Source: a virus. From it: a DNA stretch of 21,062 nucleotides. The position numbers were made by a program, and so were the translations under genes. The stretch lies in IMG/VR virus record IMGVR_UViG_3300042542_002980, positions 1-21,062 of that record. One strand, written 5' to 3'. Shown one piece after another: positions 1 to 7,005 of this stretch; within the stretch, counting starts at the first letter, position 1; the number at the start of each line of letters is the position of its first letter. The notes under the pieces were generated by a model. The model was not told where the DNA came from. It made no database searches and saw only the letters and a program-made list of their open reading frames with translations.

Positions 1-1116
1 CCGGCGCCCGAGGCGACCGAAGCTCGCAGCGAGCAGGCCCGCGTCGAGGCGGTTCCGTTCTCCGGTCGGCTTCGTGCGTTCGGCAAGGCCGAAGACGCCT
101 ACAAGGCGGGCATGTGGTTCAAGGCGAAGAGCGGCGACGCTCACGCCAAGCGGTGGTGTGAAGACCACGGCGTCGAGGTGCGTGCCCTCGGTGGTGCGTC
201 CGGTGGCGGTGCGAGCTTCGTTCCCGACGTGCTGTCGAGCACCGTTCTGCGTCTCGTCGAGCAATACTCGGCGTTCGCACAGAACGCCACGTCGATCCAG
301 ATGCCCAGCGACGTGGTGCTGTTCCCGAAGCGCACGGCAGGCAACTCGGCGGCATGGATCTCGGAGAACTCCGCGATCACTCCGGCCGATCCCAACGCCA
401 CCCAGGTCACCGTGACGGCCAAGAAATTGGCGGCGGCCGTGGTCATCTCGTCCGAGCTGCTTCAGGACTCGATCGTGTCGATCGCCGACTGGGTGGCTGC
501 GGAGCTGGCCCTCGGCATCAGCAACGCCGTGGAAACGGCTGCGTGGCTCGGCAACCCGAGCAGCGCTCCGGGTGTCGCGGGCATCGTGACTTCGCACGCT
601 GGCGGTCTGCTCAAGACCACCACGGCAGACACGGTGACGACCTACGACTACGCGGCGTCGCTCGTGGCCGCGGCCGGCGACACGCCGGACGAGGTGACCA
701 AGGCGAACCTGCTCGCGATGATGGCTGCGGTCCCGCAGCATTCGAGAGCGGGAAGCAAGTGGTTCGTGAGCCCGTACTTCTTCGCGACCTGCATGCAGGC
801 TCTCGACCTGAACCAAGGTGGTTCGGTCGGCCTGTCGCAGGGCCTCGGCCTCACGTTCCTCGGCTCGCCGGTCGTGTTCACCGACCAGCTTCCGGGCAGC
901 GACGATGCCACCGGCAAGGTCATGGCCCTCTACGGCGATCTGGCCAACTCCTCGATCTACGGCACCCGTGCGGGCCTGGAGATCCAGAGCAGCGACCAGG
1001 TCAACTTCTTGTCCGATCAGACCGTCATCCGTGCGATCGCTCGGGTGGGAATTTCCCACCACACGATCGGCAGCTCGACGGTCGCCGGCCCGGTCATCGC
1101 CCTGCGTGGTGTCTGA
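1..1116 (+). CDS. Major capsid protein, HK97 fold (5' partial)
   Basis: The reading frame is open from the first base, so the gene starts outside the window and 371 codons are visible; an internal ATG at 112 is not needed as a start. The visible part begins in a charged linker (with a segment reading AFGKAEDAYKAGMWFKA near the left edge) and continues as a typical HK97-type capsid: a stretch entering the E-loop/P-domain (VLSSTVLRLVEQYSAFAQ), the segment around AWISENSAITPADP, and VISSELLQDS with a long helix after it. Known role: the self-assembling shell protein of tailed phage heads. The charged N-terminal part may be the end of a delta (scaffolding) domain, which is inference. The gene is followed directly by a strong intrinsic terminator, which suits a highly expressed structural gene. 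Family assignment is by pattern recognition, not a search. Confidence 0.88.
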   Translation, partial: PAPEATEARSEQARVEAVPFSGRLRAFGKAEDAYKAGMWFKAKSGDAHAKRWCEDHGVEVRALGGASGGGASFVPDVLSSTVLRLVEQYSAFAQNATSIQMPSDVVLFPKRTAGNSAAWISENSAITPADPNATQVTVTAKKLAAAVVISSELLQDSIVSIADWVAAELALGISNAVETAAWLGNPSSAPGVAGIVTSHAGGLLKTTTADTVTTYDYAASLVAAAGDTPDEVTKANLLAMMAAVPQHSRAGSKWFVSPYFFATCMQALDLNQGGSVGLSQGLGLTFLGSPVVFTDQLPGSDDATGKVMALYGDLANSSIYGTRAGLEIQSSDQVNFLSDQTVIRAIARVGISHHTIGSSTVAGPVIALRGV

Positions 1117-1141
1117 TCCAGCTTGACAGCAGTGCAATCCT

Positions 1142-1181
1142 GAACGGGCGGTTCTCACGCGAGAACCGCCCGTTCTCTTTT
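1142..1181 (+). terminator. Intrinsic terminator after the capsid gene
   Basis: A perfect 15-bp stem (GAACGGGCGGTTCTC at 1142-1156, its complement at 1161-1175) closes on a 4-base loop ACGC and runs into TCTTTT. It starts 26 bases after the capsid stop codon and its T-tract abuts the ribosome binding site of the next gene. There is no T-tract on the opposite side, so it should act only on rightward transcripts. It probably separates abundant capsid mRNA from the downstream genes, by partial termination or antitermination. Confidence 0.92.
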
Positions 1182-1192
1182 GGAGTTTGCCT

Positions 1193-1930
1193 GTGCTTAT
1201 CAAGGTCGGCGGCACCGAGGTCGAGATCCGTGCGGAAGCGATTCTGTCTGGCCCGAGGTTCGGCCCTTTGGCCAACCTGTTCGGCTGGGCACAGGCCCTG
1301 ATGCCACTCGGCATCCGGCCCACGCTCGGCCAGGGTGCGTTCTGGTCCCAGGTGCTTACTCGCATGATGGAACAGTTCGTCGACCAGTGCGAGTACATCA
1401 TCACGCTCGACTACGACACGTTCGTTTCCCGGCAGGACATCGAGCAGCTGTTTGCCATGGCGCTGGCGTTTCAGTGTGACGCACTCGCGCCGCTGCAAGT
1501 GAAACGGGAAGACGGGCGGCCGATGCTCACGCTCTTGGGCACGCTCGACAATCCGCCAGAGGGCGGTGCCAGCACCCTGCCGGCCACATGGTTTGCCGAG
1601 CCTGTGCAGCAAGTCGATAGCGCCCATTTCGGCTGCACGATCATCTCGACCGCGGCCCTCAAGCGAATGAAGAAGCCGTGGTTCTGGGAAGAGCCAGACC
1701 CACAGGGCAGCTACGGCGAAGGCCGCGTGGACTCGGACATCGGCTTCTGGCGCACGTGGCGAGACTCGGGCAACAAGGTTTTCGTAACGCCGCGAGTGTC
1801 AATCGGGCACGGAGAGTACGTCGTGACCTGGCCGGGCCGCGATCTCGGCAAGCCTGTTTTTCAATACACGGGCGATTGGATGCGGGCGAACAAGGCACCC
1901 GAAACTGCATGGAGCGTAGGACAATCGTGA
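1193..1930 (+). CDS. Glycosyltransferase-like protein (GT-A type)
   Basis: A 245-aa protein resembling nucleotide-sugar glycosyltransferases of the GT-A fold. A hydrophobic strand runs into an Asp-x-Asp motif (ITLDYDTF, D73 and D75), the usual metal and sugar-nucleotide site. Then come a mid-protein segment with the acceptor-side look of family 2 enzymes (HFGCTIISTAALKRM, near residue 145), an Asp-Ser-Asp pair (D180/D182) before an aromatic helix (IGFWRTWRDSG), and a late His (SIGHG, H206). The GTG at 1193 is chosen because GGAG at 1182-1185 lies 7 bases before it; the TTG at 1187 would be only one base from that site. The gene follows the capsid terminator and its stop overlaps the next GTG. 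Its position suggests it glycosylates a virion protein or a host envelope sugar; the substrate is unknown. A cell-wall-modifying role for lysogens is an alternative. Confidence 0.7.
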   Translation: MLIKVGGTEVEIRAEAILSGPRFGPLANLFGWAQALMPLGIRPTLGQGAFWSQVLTRMMEQFVDQCEYIITLDYDTFVSRQDIEQLFAMALAFQCDALAPLQVKREDGRPMLTLLGTLDNPPEGGASTLPATWFAEPVQQVDSAHFGCTIISTAALKRMKKPWFWEEPDPQGSYGEGRVDSDIGFWRTWRDSGNKVFVTPRVSIGHGEYVVTWPGRDLGKPVFQYTGDWMRANKAPETAWSVGQS

Positions 1931-2124
1931 AACTGAAGTTTGTACGGTCGTGGCGTTCCTATTGCTCCGGCCAGACGGTCGACATACCCGGCGGCCTGGC
2001 CGCTGAACTGATCGCCCGAAAGGTGGCAGTCGAGGACAAGCAAAAGTCGTTGATTGAAACCGCTGCTGTCGAAACGCCAGTTAAGACGGCCGACGCCACG
2101 CCACGCAGGAAAAGCAAGCGATGA
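1927..2124 (+). CDS. Small head-region protein of unknown function
   Basis: A 65-aa protein starting at a GTG that overlaps the previous stop (GTGA, 1927-1930), with AGGA at 1918-1921 five bases upstream; an in-frame ATG at 1909 has no better site. The N-terminal 40 residues (KLKFVRSWRSYCSGQTVDIPGG, shortened here to its core VRSWRSYCSGQTV and ELIARKVAV) look like the small beta-barrel plus helix often found between capsid and connector genes of HK97-type phages, in which an arrow of the form 'x-G-x-x-V-D-I-P-G-G-L-A-x-x-L-I' recurs. The C-terminal 25 residues are basic and probably disordered. It ends in an ATGA overlap with the connector gene. Role unknown; a head-assembly helper or a minor decoration protein is possible. 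Confidence 0.7.
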   Translation: MKLKFVRSWRSYCSGQTVDIPGGLAAELIARKVAVEDKQKSLIETAAVETPVKTADATPRRKSKR

Positions 2125-2723
2125 CGTACCGCAGCCTCACCAGATCGTCTCAGCCTGTCGTGGAGCCCGTGACCATCACGGATGCCAAGGCCCACCTGCG
2201 CGTCGACACCGACGCTGACAACACCTACATCATGGGTCTGGTGGCAGCAGCTCGAGCATGGGTCGAGGAGTACCTGGACCGCTCGCTGGTGCACACGCAG
2301 TGGACCATGCGGCTGGACGGCTTCCCGCCGAACGGCCTGGACAACCTCGAGCTGCCGAGGCCGCCGATGGCAACCGCCTCGGCCGTCTCCGCGGTAGCGA
2401 TCACGTACACCACGGAGACCGGTGCCGTGGTCGTGTTTCCATCGCACGAGTACCGGGTCGACCGGAACTCCACGCCGGGCGCCATCAGCCCGCTGTACGA
2501 GCAGGCGTGGCCAGTGCATCGCCGAGACGACAACTCCGTGACGATTACGTGGTGGGGCGGGTACGGCGAGGACGGCCGCAGCGTGCCCACGCAGGTGAAG
2601 CACGCCATGCTCCTGCTGGTTGCCCACTGGTACGACCGCCGCGAGGCTGTGCTGACCGGCAGCATTTCCAAGGAAATCGAATTCGGCGTGAAGTCGATGC
2701 TCGACTCCTGCCGCTGGAGATAA
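2121..2723 (+). CDS. Head-tail connector protein (HK97 gp6 / phiE125 gp8-like)
   Basis: A 200-aa protein with the classic N-terminal connector helices: EPVTITDAKAHLRVD (residues about 15-30) followed by IMGLVAAARAWVEEYLDRSLV, a central beta insertion ending around TITWWGGYGED, and a C-terminal helix with KHAMLLLVAHWYDRRE. This order matches phage gp6-like adaptor proteins, which form a ring under the portal and receive the stopper or tail. The start overlaps the preceding stop (ATGA, 2121-2124), indicating coupled translation. Normally the head-closure genes follow at once; here they appear only at 5347, after an insertion of fibre-type genes. Length is normal for the family. Confidence 0.88.
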   Translation: MTYRSLTRSSQPVVEPVTITDAKAHLRVDTDADNTYIMGLVAAARAWVEEYLDRSLVHTQWTMRLDGFPPNGLDNLELPRPPMATASAVSAVAITYTTETGAVVVFPSHEYRVDRNSTPGAISPLYEQAWPVHRRDDNSVTITWWGGYGEDGRSVPTQVKHAMLLLVAHWYDRREAVLTGSISKEIEFGVKSMLDSCRWR

Positions 2724-2728
2724 TTCCG

Positions 2729-3052
2729 ATGAGCACCTACGAACAACTGCCCGGCCAGCTTGGTCTCTCGCTGCGGCGTGGCGACGAGCTTGGCACGACC
2801 ATCGACTTCTCGCCTACGACGATGACTGGCTACACGGTGTCGGCCGTCATCACGTCTCTCGTTACCGGCAGCACGGTGGCGGCGTTCCAGACCACGCTGA
2901 CCAACGCAGCGGCCGGCATCGTCAATATCGCACTCACGGAGCAGCAGACGGCCGCCCTGCCGGTCGGCACGTACGGCTGGCGTCTTGAATGGGATGCACC
3001 CGGCAGCGTGCGGCGTACGGCACTGCAGGGCCTTGTGGAGGTAGTCGGGTGA
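2729..3052 (+). CDS. Ig-like adaptor protein (BppU N-domain-like), copy 1
   Basis: A 107-aa all-beta protein. It reads like the N-terminal Ig-like domain of phage baseplate upper proteins (BppU_N type): a charged opening ([16 protein letters not shown]), [15 protein letters not shown], then a 'fully fixed' core ([20 protein letters not shown]) and [15 protein letters not shown]. The copy at 12022-12387 shares the same order of motifs, including a common (T/V)NAAAG followed by a strand and L-T-E-x-Q-T. The ATG at 2729 is 6 bases after the connector stop; the longer frame upstream overlaps the connector gene and is not needed. Its stop overlaps the next start (GTGA), so it is coupled to the collagen-like gene. 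Likely role: attaches a fibre to the virion. That role is inferred from family and neighbours. Confidence 0.65.
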   Translation: MSTYEQLPGQLGLSLRRGDELGTTIDFSPTTMTGYTVSAVITSLVTGSTVAAFQTTLTNAAAGIVNIALTEQQTAALPVGTYGWRLEWDAPGSVRRTALQGLVEVVG

Positions 3053-3849
3053 CGACCACCGCAACCGTCAACAGCAGCCCGATCACAGCCACCGTATCCG
3101 GTGCGTCTGTGTCGGCAACCGTCACGAGCTCGAGCACGTCGGCGAGTGCGTCCGGCGGATTCGGGCCTGCCGGAGCAGCAGGCGCGGCGGGCGCGGCCGG
3201 AGCCACTGGTCCGCAGGGTTCGCAGGGTCCGCAGGGCGAGACGGGTCCGCAAGGGCCACAAGGTGCGACGGGAGCTATCGGCCCGCAGGGCGTGGTTGGT
3301 GCCACAGGACCGCAAGGCGACACCGGCCCGCAAGGTGCCACAGGTCCAGCTGGTGCGGTTGGAGCCACGGGAGCCACGGGAGCGAAAGGCGACAAGGGCG
3401 ATCGAGGCGACACGGGCTCCCAGGGGCCAGCAGGCGAGACAGGCCCACAGGGGCCGCAAGGCGTGACGGGCGCCACGGGACCGCAGGGAGAGACAGGACC
3501 GCAAGGGCCGACCGGCCCGCAGGGCGCGACAGGTGCTCAGGGTCCGCAGGGTGCAACCGGCGCGCAGGGGCCGGCAGGCCCAACCGGTCCGCAAGGGCCA
3601 ACTGGCGACACGGGGGCCACAGGTCCGCAGGGTGCAACCGGGCCAGCTGGAACGACCTCGTGGAATGGAATCACAGACAGGCCGACCACGTTCACTCCCG
3701 CCAGCCACGCCAGCAGTCACGCCGCAGCAGGCAGCGATCCGCTGACGATTACGGCGGCGCAGGTGAGCGACTTTTCTTCGGCGGTCGCGGCGGCTTCGTC
3801 TGCGGCTTCGCCTGACTCCATACACCCGTTTCTTCTGATGGGAGGCTGA
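3049..3849 (+). CDS. Collagen-like fibre protein
   Basis: A 266-aa protein. Residues 1-38 are a Ser/Thr-rich beta head ([17 protein letters not shown]) that resembles the start of the fibre at 12384. Residues 39-203 are 55 uninterrupted Gly-x-y triplets, rich in GPQ and GAT, with one charged stretch ([13 protein letters not shown]). Residues 204-266 are a C-terminal head with the fibre-type phrase [21 protein letters not shown] and a Ser/Ala tail. Gly-x-y runs in phage proteins form collagen triple helices, so a trimeric rod is expected, about 47 nm if fully helical at 0.286 nm per residue (inference). GTG start at 3049 with GGAGG at 3037-3041, 7 bases before it, and a GTGA overlap with the adaptor. 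The gene lies between connector genes, so it could be a head or neck fibre rather than a tail fibre. Confidence 0.85.
   Translation: MTTTATVNSSPITATVSGASVSATVTSSSTSASASGGFGPAGAAGAAGAAGATGPQGSQGPQGETGPQGPQGATGAIGPQGVVGATGPQGDTGPQGATGPAGAVGATGATGAKGDKGDRGDTGSQGPAGETGPQGPQGVTGATGPQGETGPQGPTGPQGATGAQGPQGATGAQGPAGPTGPQGPTGDTGATGPQGATGPAGTTSWNGITDRPTTFTPASHASSHAAAGSDPLTITAAQVSDFSSAVAAASSAASPDSIHPFLLMGG
3163..3657 (+). repeat. 55 tandem Gly-x-y (9-bp) coding repeats
   Basis: The DNA is an imperfect 9-base repeat (units such as GGTCCGCAG, GGTGCGACG) encoding the collagen triplets. The units differ at third codon positions and in amino acids, so this is an old, diverged repeat rather than a recent expansion. 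Such tracts are prone to unit gain and loss, which would change fibre length. This repeat also produces a long mirror frame on the minus strand. Confidence 0.9.
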
Positions 3850-3850
3850 C

Positions 3851-4180
3851 ATGCCACAGACGCACAAAGTTCTTGGGCAAACCAGCCCAGCGGCTACCAC
3901 GCTCGCCTCGCTCTACACTGTGCCGTCTGCCACCCAGGCGATTGTCTCGACGGTCACGGTGTGCAACATAGCAGCGACGGCGACCACCTATCGGATCGCA
4001 GTGCGACCCGCTGGTGCTTCCATCGCAACCTCGCAGTATCTGGTTTACGACGCTGCACTGCCTGCGAATGACACGGTGACGCTCACGCTCGGCGTGACGC
4101 TGGCGGCGACTGACGTTGTGAGTGTCTTTGCCGGTTCTGCCGACGTGGCGTTTCACGCCTACGGCGTGGAGATCACATGA
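3851..4180 (+). CDS. Small beta-sheet virion protein, unknown role
   Basis: A 109-aa protein of alternating Thr/Val/Ala strands with almost no charge (SLYTVPSATQAIVSTVTVCN, TYRIAVRPAG, SVFAGSADVAFHAYGVEI). The pattern, with a polar-aromatic N-terminus and repeated strands, matches small phage structural proteins that often sit next to fibre genes. ATG at 3851 with GGAGG at 3841-3845, one base after the collagen gene's stop. Its stop overlaps the next start (ATGA). It may be a capping or decoration protein, or a fibre subunit. No enzyme motif is visible. Confidence 0.7.
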   Translation: MPQTHKVLGQTSPAATTLASLYTVPSATQAIVSTVTVCNIAATATTYRIAVRPAGASIATSQYLVYDAALPANDTVTLTLGVTLAATDVVSVFAGSADVAFHAYGVEIT

Positions 4181-5028
4181 CGATCCGCAACGCATCGCAG
4201 TCGCTGGCAAGTGCCTCTCGGCTACGGGCGGCGATCAGCCGCACTATACGGGTACTGGTCGTCGGCGGCGGTGGAGGTGGCTCTAGCGCGTCAGCCTCGA
4301 ACCGTGTTGGTGGTGGCGGTGGTGGAGGCGGCGTCGTGGATTCCAGTACGGAGATCATCTTGGGCGTGCTGTACACGGTGCGAATTGGTGGCGGCGGTGC
4401 GGCTGGCGCGATTGGAAACTGGTCACGTTTTCACGACTTCACTGCCACCGGCGGCGGCGGCTCTGCGGGCACGACTTATTTTCAAATGGGGACGGGGCCG
4501 GGAGTGATTGGTTCATCGCCTCGCCAGGCGTCCCTGTTTCCGCACCAAGGGTTTAGCGGAGGTCTGGGAGCAACAACAAACACGAATTTCCTGCACGGCG
4601 GCGGCGGTGGAGGTGCTGCCGCGCAGGGTGGTGATGCGACGACTTCGGCAGGCGGCAATGGCGGTGCTGGCAGGCAAAGCACAACTCCTGTGAGTAGCAC
4701 TAACTTTGGCGGCGGTGGTGGTGCTGGTCAGAACAACAACGCGAACAACGTCACGACAGCAGGGAGTGGCGGCACGGGCGGCGGCGGCAGCGGAGGAACT
4801 ACCGGGGCCGGTTCGGCAGGCTCAGCAAACACTGGCGGCGGTGGCGGCGGCGGAGCATCGCCCGCAAACGCAGCCGGGGCGGCTGGAGGCTCTGGCGTGG
4901 TCGTGCTTCGGTATTCGGCTGGACTGAATCTGACCGTTGGCGTTGGTCTTACAGCCACAACGACCACAAGCGGATCGGACAAGATAACCACGATCACCGC
5001 TGGCACTGGAACCGTCACGTTTAGGTGA
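4177..5028 (+). CDS. Glycine-rich fibre/adhesin-like protein
   Basis: A 283-aa protein in which glycine runs of up to eight recur through most of the length (for example VLVVGGGGGGSS, RVGGGGGGGGVV, FLHGGGGGGAAA, NTGGGGGGGAS). It starts with an ordinary polar segment (about residues 1-25) and a short strand IRVLVVGGG, and closes with GGSGVVVLRYSAGLNLTVGV and a Thr/Ser-rich tail. This order (leading VxVVGGGG, poly-Gly middle, closing GGSGVVVLRY) is the pattern of the phage/bacterial 'glycine-rich domain'. The closest known analogues are poly-Gly regions of phage fibre tips that pack as type II helices and bind receptors. ATGA overlap with the upstream gene. The function as a receptor-binding or fibre component is inferred; it could also be a virion decoration protein. 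Confidence 0.68.
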   Translation: MTIRNASQSLASASRLRAAISRTIRVLVVGGGGGGSSASASNRVGGGGGGGGVVDSSTEIILGVLYTVRIGGGGAAGAIGNWSRFHDFTATGGGGSAGTTYFQMGTGPGVIGSSPRQASLFPHQGFSGGLGATTNTNFLHGGGGGGAAAQGGDATTSAGGNGGAGRQSTTPVSSTNFGGGGGAGQNNNANNVTTAGSGGTGGGGSGGTTGAGSAGSANTGGGGGGGASPANAAGAAGGSGVVVLRYSAGLNLTVGVGLTATTTTSGSDKITTITAGTGTVTFR

Positions 5029-5035
5029 GACCGCA

Positions 5036-5350
5036 ATGGCACACTACGCATTTATCGACGAAAACAACGTAGTTACCGAGGTGATTGTCGGCAACGACGA
5101 GACAACCGGCGACTGGGAGTCGCACTACGCTGCGGCGGTCGGTCTTCGCTGCCTGCGAACCAGCTATCACACTCTCGGCGGGCAGCATCTCACCGGCGGC
5201 GTGCCGTTCCGGCTCAACTACGCAGGCATCGGCTACACGTACGACGAGCGGCTCGATGGCTTCATTCCGCCATGTCCCGGCGAAGGTTTTGTGCTGAACG
5301 AGGCTACGGGCCTTTGGGTCGATCAAGCGTTCGTCGAGGAGGCCACATGA
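5036..5350 (+). CDS. Cyanophage-type conserved protein, unknown function
   Basis: A 104-aa protein with the fixed phrases I associate with a family seen in marine cyanophages: the N-terminus (MAHYAFIDENNVVTEVIV), the central LRTSYHTLGG, LNYAGIGYTYDERLDGFIPP, and the closing FVLNEATGLWV. The family's role is not known; it is generally found among structural genes. The ATG at 5036 is 7 bases after the previous stop with only a weak SD (GTGAGA near 5024), and the stop overlaps the next start (ATGA, 5347-5350). It closes the fibre-type block. A separate small protein would fit a fibre accessory or decoration role; this is inference. Confidence 0.72.
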   Translation: MAHYAFIDENNVVTEVIVGNDETTGDWESHYAAAVGLRCLRTSYHTLGGQHLTGGVPFRLNYAGIGYTYDERLDGFIPPCPGEGFVLNEATGLWVDQAFVEEAT

Positions 5351-5670
5351 TCCGACCAGGCGACTTACGCGAGCGGGTGACTGTGCAGGTGGCCAGCGGC
5401 ACCACCAATGCTCTCGGCGAGACCGTGCTGGCGTGGTCCGACTCGTCGGCTGTGTGGGCCAGCGTCGAGGGCGTGTCGGCCCGCGAGGCCCTGTCGGCAG
5501 GCCAGCAGGAAACCACCGTGACGCACAGGCTACGGCTGCGGTATCTGCCCGGCCTCACCAGCCAGATGCGGTTCGCGTGGCGTGGCCGCACGCTGGAGAT
5601 TGCCAGCCTGCTCGAGCACGGGCACCGCACCGAACACGAAGCAATTTGCATGGAGCGTCGCAATGGCTGA
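5347..5670 (+). CDS. Head-tail adaptor / head-closure protein (SPP1 gp16 / Phage_H_T_join)
   Basis: A 107-aa protein beginning IRPGDLRERVTVQ and continuing TNALGETVLAWSDSSAVWASVEGVS, with the late segment GRTLEIASLLEHG. The 'G-x-L-R-x-R-V-T-x-Q' opening and 'A-L-G-E' with a Trp-rich strand are the usual marks of the phage head-tail joining family, small beta-barrels that plug the neck. Start ATG overlaps the previous stop, and the end overlaps the gp10-like gene by 8 bases. Together with the connector at 2121 it forms the neck, so the genes between are an insertion relative to the usual order. Confidence 0.85.
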   Translation: MIRPGDLRERVTVQVASGTTNALGETVLAWSDSSAVWASVEGVSAREALSAGQQETTVTHRLRLRYLPGLTSQMRFAWRGRTLEIASLLEHGHRTEHEAICMERRNG

Positions 5671-6214
5671 ACAGGTCGGCATCAGGATCACGACGAACAT
5701 TCCTGGGCTTGAAAGCATCCGCAATGCGTTCGAGTCCCTGCCGAAGAACCTGGCCGCCAAGCACATGGCGGCCGGGCTGAGGCGTGCCGCAGAAAAGGGC
5801 GGCACGCTGCAGGCCCTGAAGTCAGCCACGCCGAGAGGCCCTACCGGGAACCTCCGGCGGTCGATCGCCGTGAAGAGTAAGCGGTACCCGCGAACCGGTG
5901 TTGGTATCGCCATCCTTGGGTTCAAGTCTGGCCGGAAGATGAACGAGCCGTACGACAACACAAAGCTGGGCTACCACCAGGGGCTCGTCGAGTTCGGCAC
6001 CAAAGAGCGCTTCCGCCGCACGAAGGACGGCCGCATGGTGTCGACCGGGAAGATGCCGGTCGGCGGCTCGTACGGTCGGCCGCCAATCCGGTCGGCATGG
6101 GAGCAGACCCGCGCGCGTGTTGAGTCGCTGATGGTCGAGGAAATGACCAACGCTTTCGATAAGGCCGCCCGCGAGCTGGCCGACAAAATCAAGTCACTCC
6201 AAGGGCCTTTCTAA
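5663..6214 (+). CDS. HK97 gp10-like tail completion protein
   Basis: A 183-aa protein beginning with a helix (IPGLESIRNAFESLPKNLAAKHM) and then ATPRGPTGNLRRSIAVKSKRYPR, followed by the segment HQGLVEFGTKERF and GRPPIRSAWEQTR. The P-x-x-T-G-N-L-R-x-S-I signature and the later aromatic 'x-x-V-E-F-G-T' are typical of HK97 gp10-like proteins, which complete the neck or tail. ATG at 5663 has GGAG at 5652-5655 and lies inside the end of the adaptor gene (8-base overlap). Length is somewhat above the family norm because of a C-terminal helical extension (LMVEEMTNAFDKAARELADK). The stop TAA shares its last base with the next ATG. Confidence 0.85.
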   Translation: MAEQVGIRITTNIPGLESIRNAFESLPKNLAAKHMAAGLRRAAEKGGTLQALKSATPRGPTGNLRRSIAVKSKRYPRTGVGIAILGFKSGRKMNEPYDNTKLGYHQGLVEFGTKERFRRTKDGRMVSTGKMPVGGSYGRPPIRSAWEQTRARVESLMVEEMTNAFDKAARELADKIKSLQGPF

Positions 6215-6633
6215 TGGCGCTGAAATCTCCCGAGGCGGTTCTCAGAAACGCCCTTATTTCGGACACCGACGTTCAGGCGTTGGTCAGCGGCAGGATCTAC
6301 CCGCTGCGATACGTCGGGCCGTCGCCGATCCAGTTTCCGATCATCATCTGGCGGCGTGCCCGCGTCCTGCGTGAGATGGCAATGAGCGGGCCGGTCGGCC
6401 TGCCGAAGGTGACGGTCGAACTCTACGTCTACGGCGTGACCTACGAGGCGGCACGGGATCTGGCGGACAAGTGCCGCCGCGTTCTGGATGGGTTCGCTGG
6501 CAGTCTCGACAATACGGAGGTGCGGCAGTCGTTTCTGGTGGACGAGGCCGACGACCTAGTGGAAATCGACGGCGCGGAAAACTCGCTCTATCTCGTTCGA
6601 CAAACCTACGAAACTTTTTGGCTGGAGACATAA
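6214..6633 (+). CDS. Tail terminator-type protein (DUF3168/gp17-like)
   Basis: A 139-aa protein with the usual family order: an N-terminal helix before GRIYPLRYVG, the strand FPIIIWRRA, VTVELYVYGVTYEAARDLADKCRRVLDG, and a late EIDGAENSLYLVRQTYETFW. Family members cap the growing tail tube and join it to the neck. The start shares a base with the preceding stop (TAATG). It stands between the gp10-like gene and the tail-tube-like genes, the standard position. Confidence rests on the 'S-G-R-I-Y-P' and 'L-A-D-x-C-R-R-V-L' patterns. Confidence 0.78.
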   Translation: MALKSPEAVLRNALISDTDVQALVSGRIYPLRYVGPSPIQFPIIIWRRARVLREMAMSGPVGLPKVTVELYVYGVTYEAARDLADKCRRVLDGFAGSLDNTEVRQSFLVDEADDLVEIDGAENSLYLVRQTYETFWLET

Positions 6634-6636
6634 TTC

Positions 6637-7005
6637 ATGGGAAGCCACGCTCAGGGCACGACACTTACTTTTGCTGGCTCAAGCTACACGGTCACGAGTA
6701 TCACCTACTCGATGAACGACGTGTCGGCAGGCGACACCATCGACGTTTCGCACCTTGGGCAATCGGCGGGCAGCAACGTGCTCACCATGGATCGACCGCT
6801 CAAGGGTTCCGCCACCGACACGGGCCGCGAGGTCAGCATCGAGTACCTGGGCACCGCGCCGATCACTGACGGGGCCACCGGCACGCTGGCGATTTCCGGC
6901 GGCCTGACGCTTTCGGCGGCCGCCACTGTCAGTTCGTCGAGCGTCACGCTGACGGTCAACGACGCCACGCGTGGCCAGGCAACGTTCCGGGTCGCGCGAG
7001 TCTAG
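6637..7005 (+). CDS. Tail-tube-like protein 1
   Basis: A 122-aa all-beta protein: QGTTLTFAGSSYTVTSITYS, TIDVSHLGQSAGSN, REVSIEYLGTAPI, GATGTLAISGGL and a C-terminal strand NDATRGQATFRVARV. The layout resembles small major tail tube proteins of siphoviruses (tube subunits are two beta-sheets plus a loop). It sits exactly where the tube gene should, after the terminator-type protein and before the chaperone pair. ATG at 6637 has GGAG at 6624-6627, 9 bases upstream. It has weak but visible similarity to the next protein (F-A-G-x-S/F-x, T-S-I/V). Which of the two is the main tube protein cannot be told from sequence. Confidence 0.72.
   Translation: MGSHAQGTTLTFAGSSYTVTSITYSMNDVSAGDTIDVSHLGQSAGSNVLTMDRPLKGSATDTGREVSIEYLGTAPITDGATGTLAISGGLTLSAAATVSSSSVTLTVNDATRGQATFRVARV

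Noticed and set aside
1187-1192. TTG start for the glycosyltransferase-like gene
   Set aside because: The SD would be one base from the TTG, while GTG 1193 has proper spacing.
354-1301. 315-aa plus-strand frame over the capsid gene end and terminator
   Set aside because: Arg/Gly/His-rich shadow in another frame that runs through the terminator; no start signal.
3400-3420. RGD motif in the collagen-like protein
   Set aside because: Arg-Gly-Asp arises from adjacent GDR-GDT triplets in a charged collagen stretch; there is no reason to infer integrin binding in a phage.
2934-3476. Pro-rich minus-strand frame opposite the collagen gene
   Set aside because: It is the mirror of the Gly-x-y repeat; periodic GC-rich repeats leave long open antisense frames, and there is no start signal.
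3424-3657. CRISPR-like repeat array
   Set aside because: Units are only 9 bp, continuous and in frame as Gly-x-y codons; there are no spacers.
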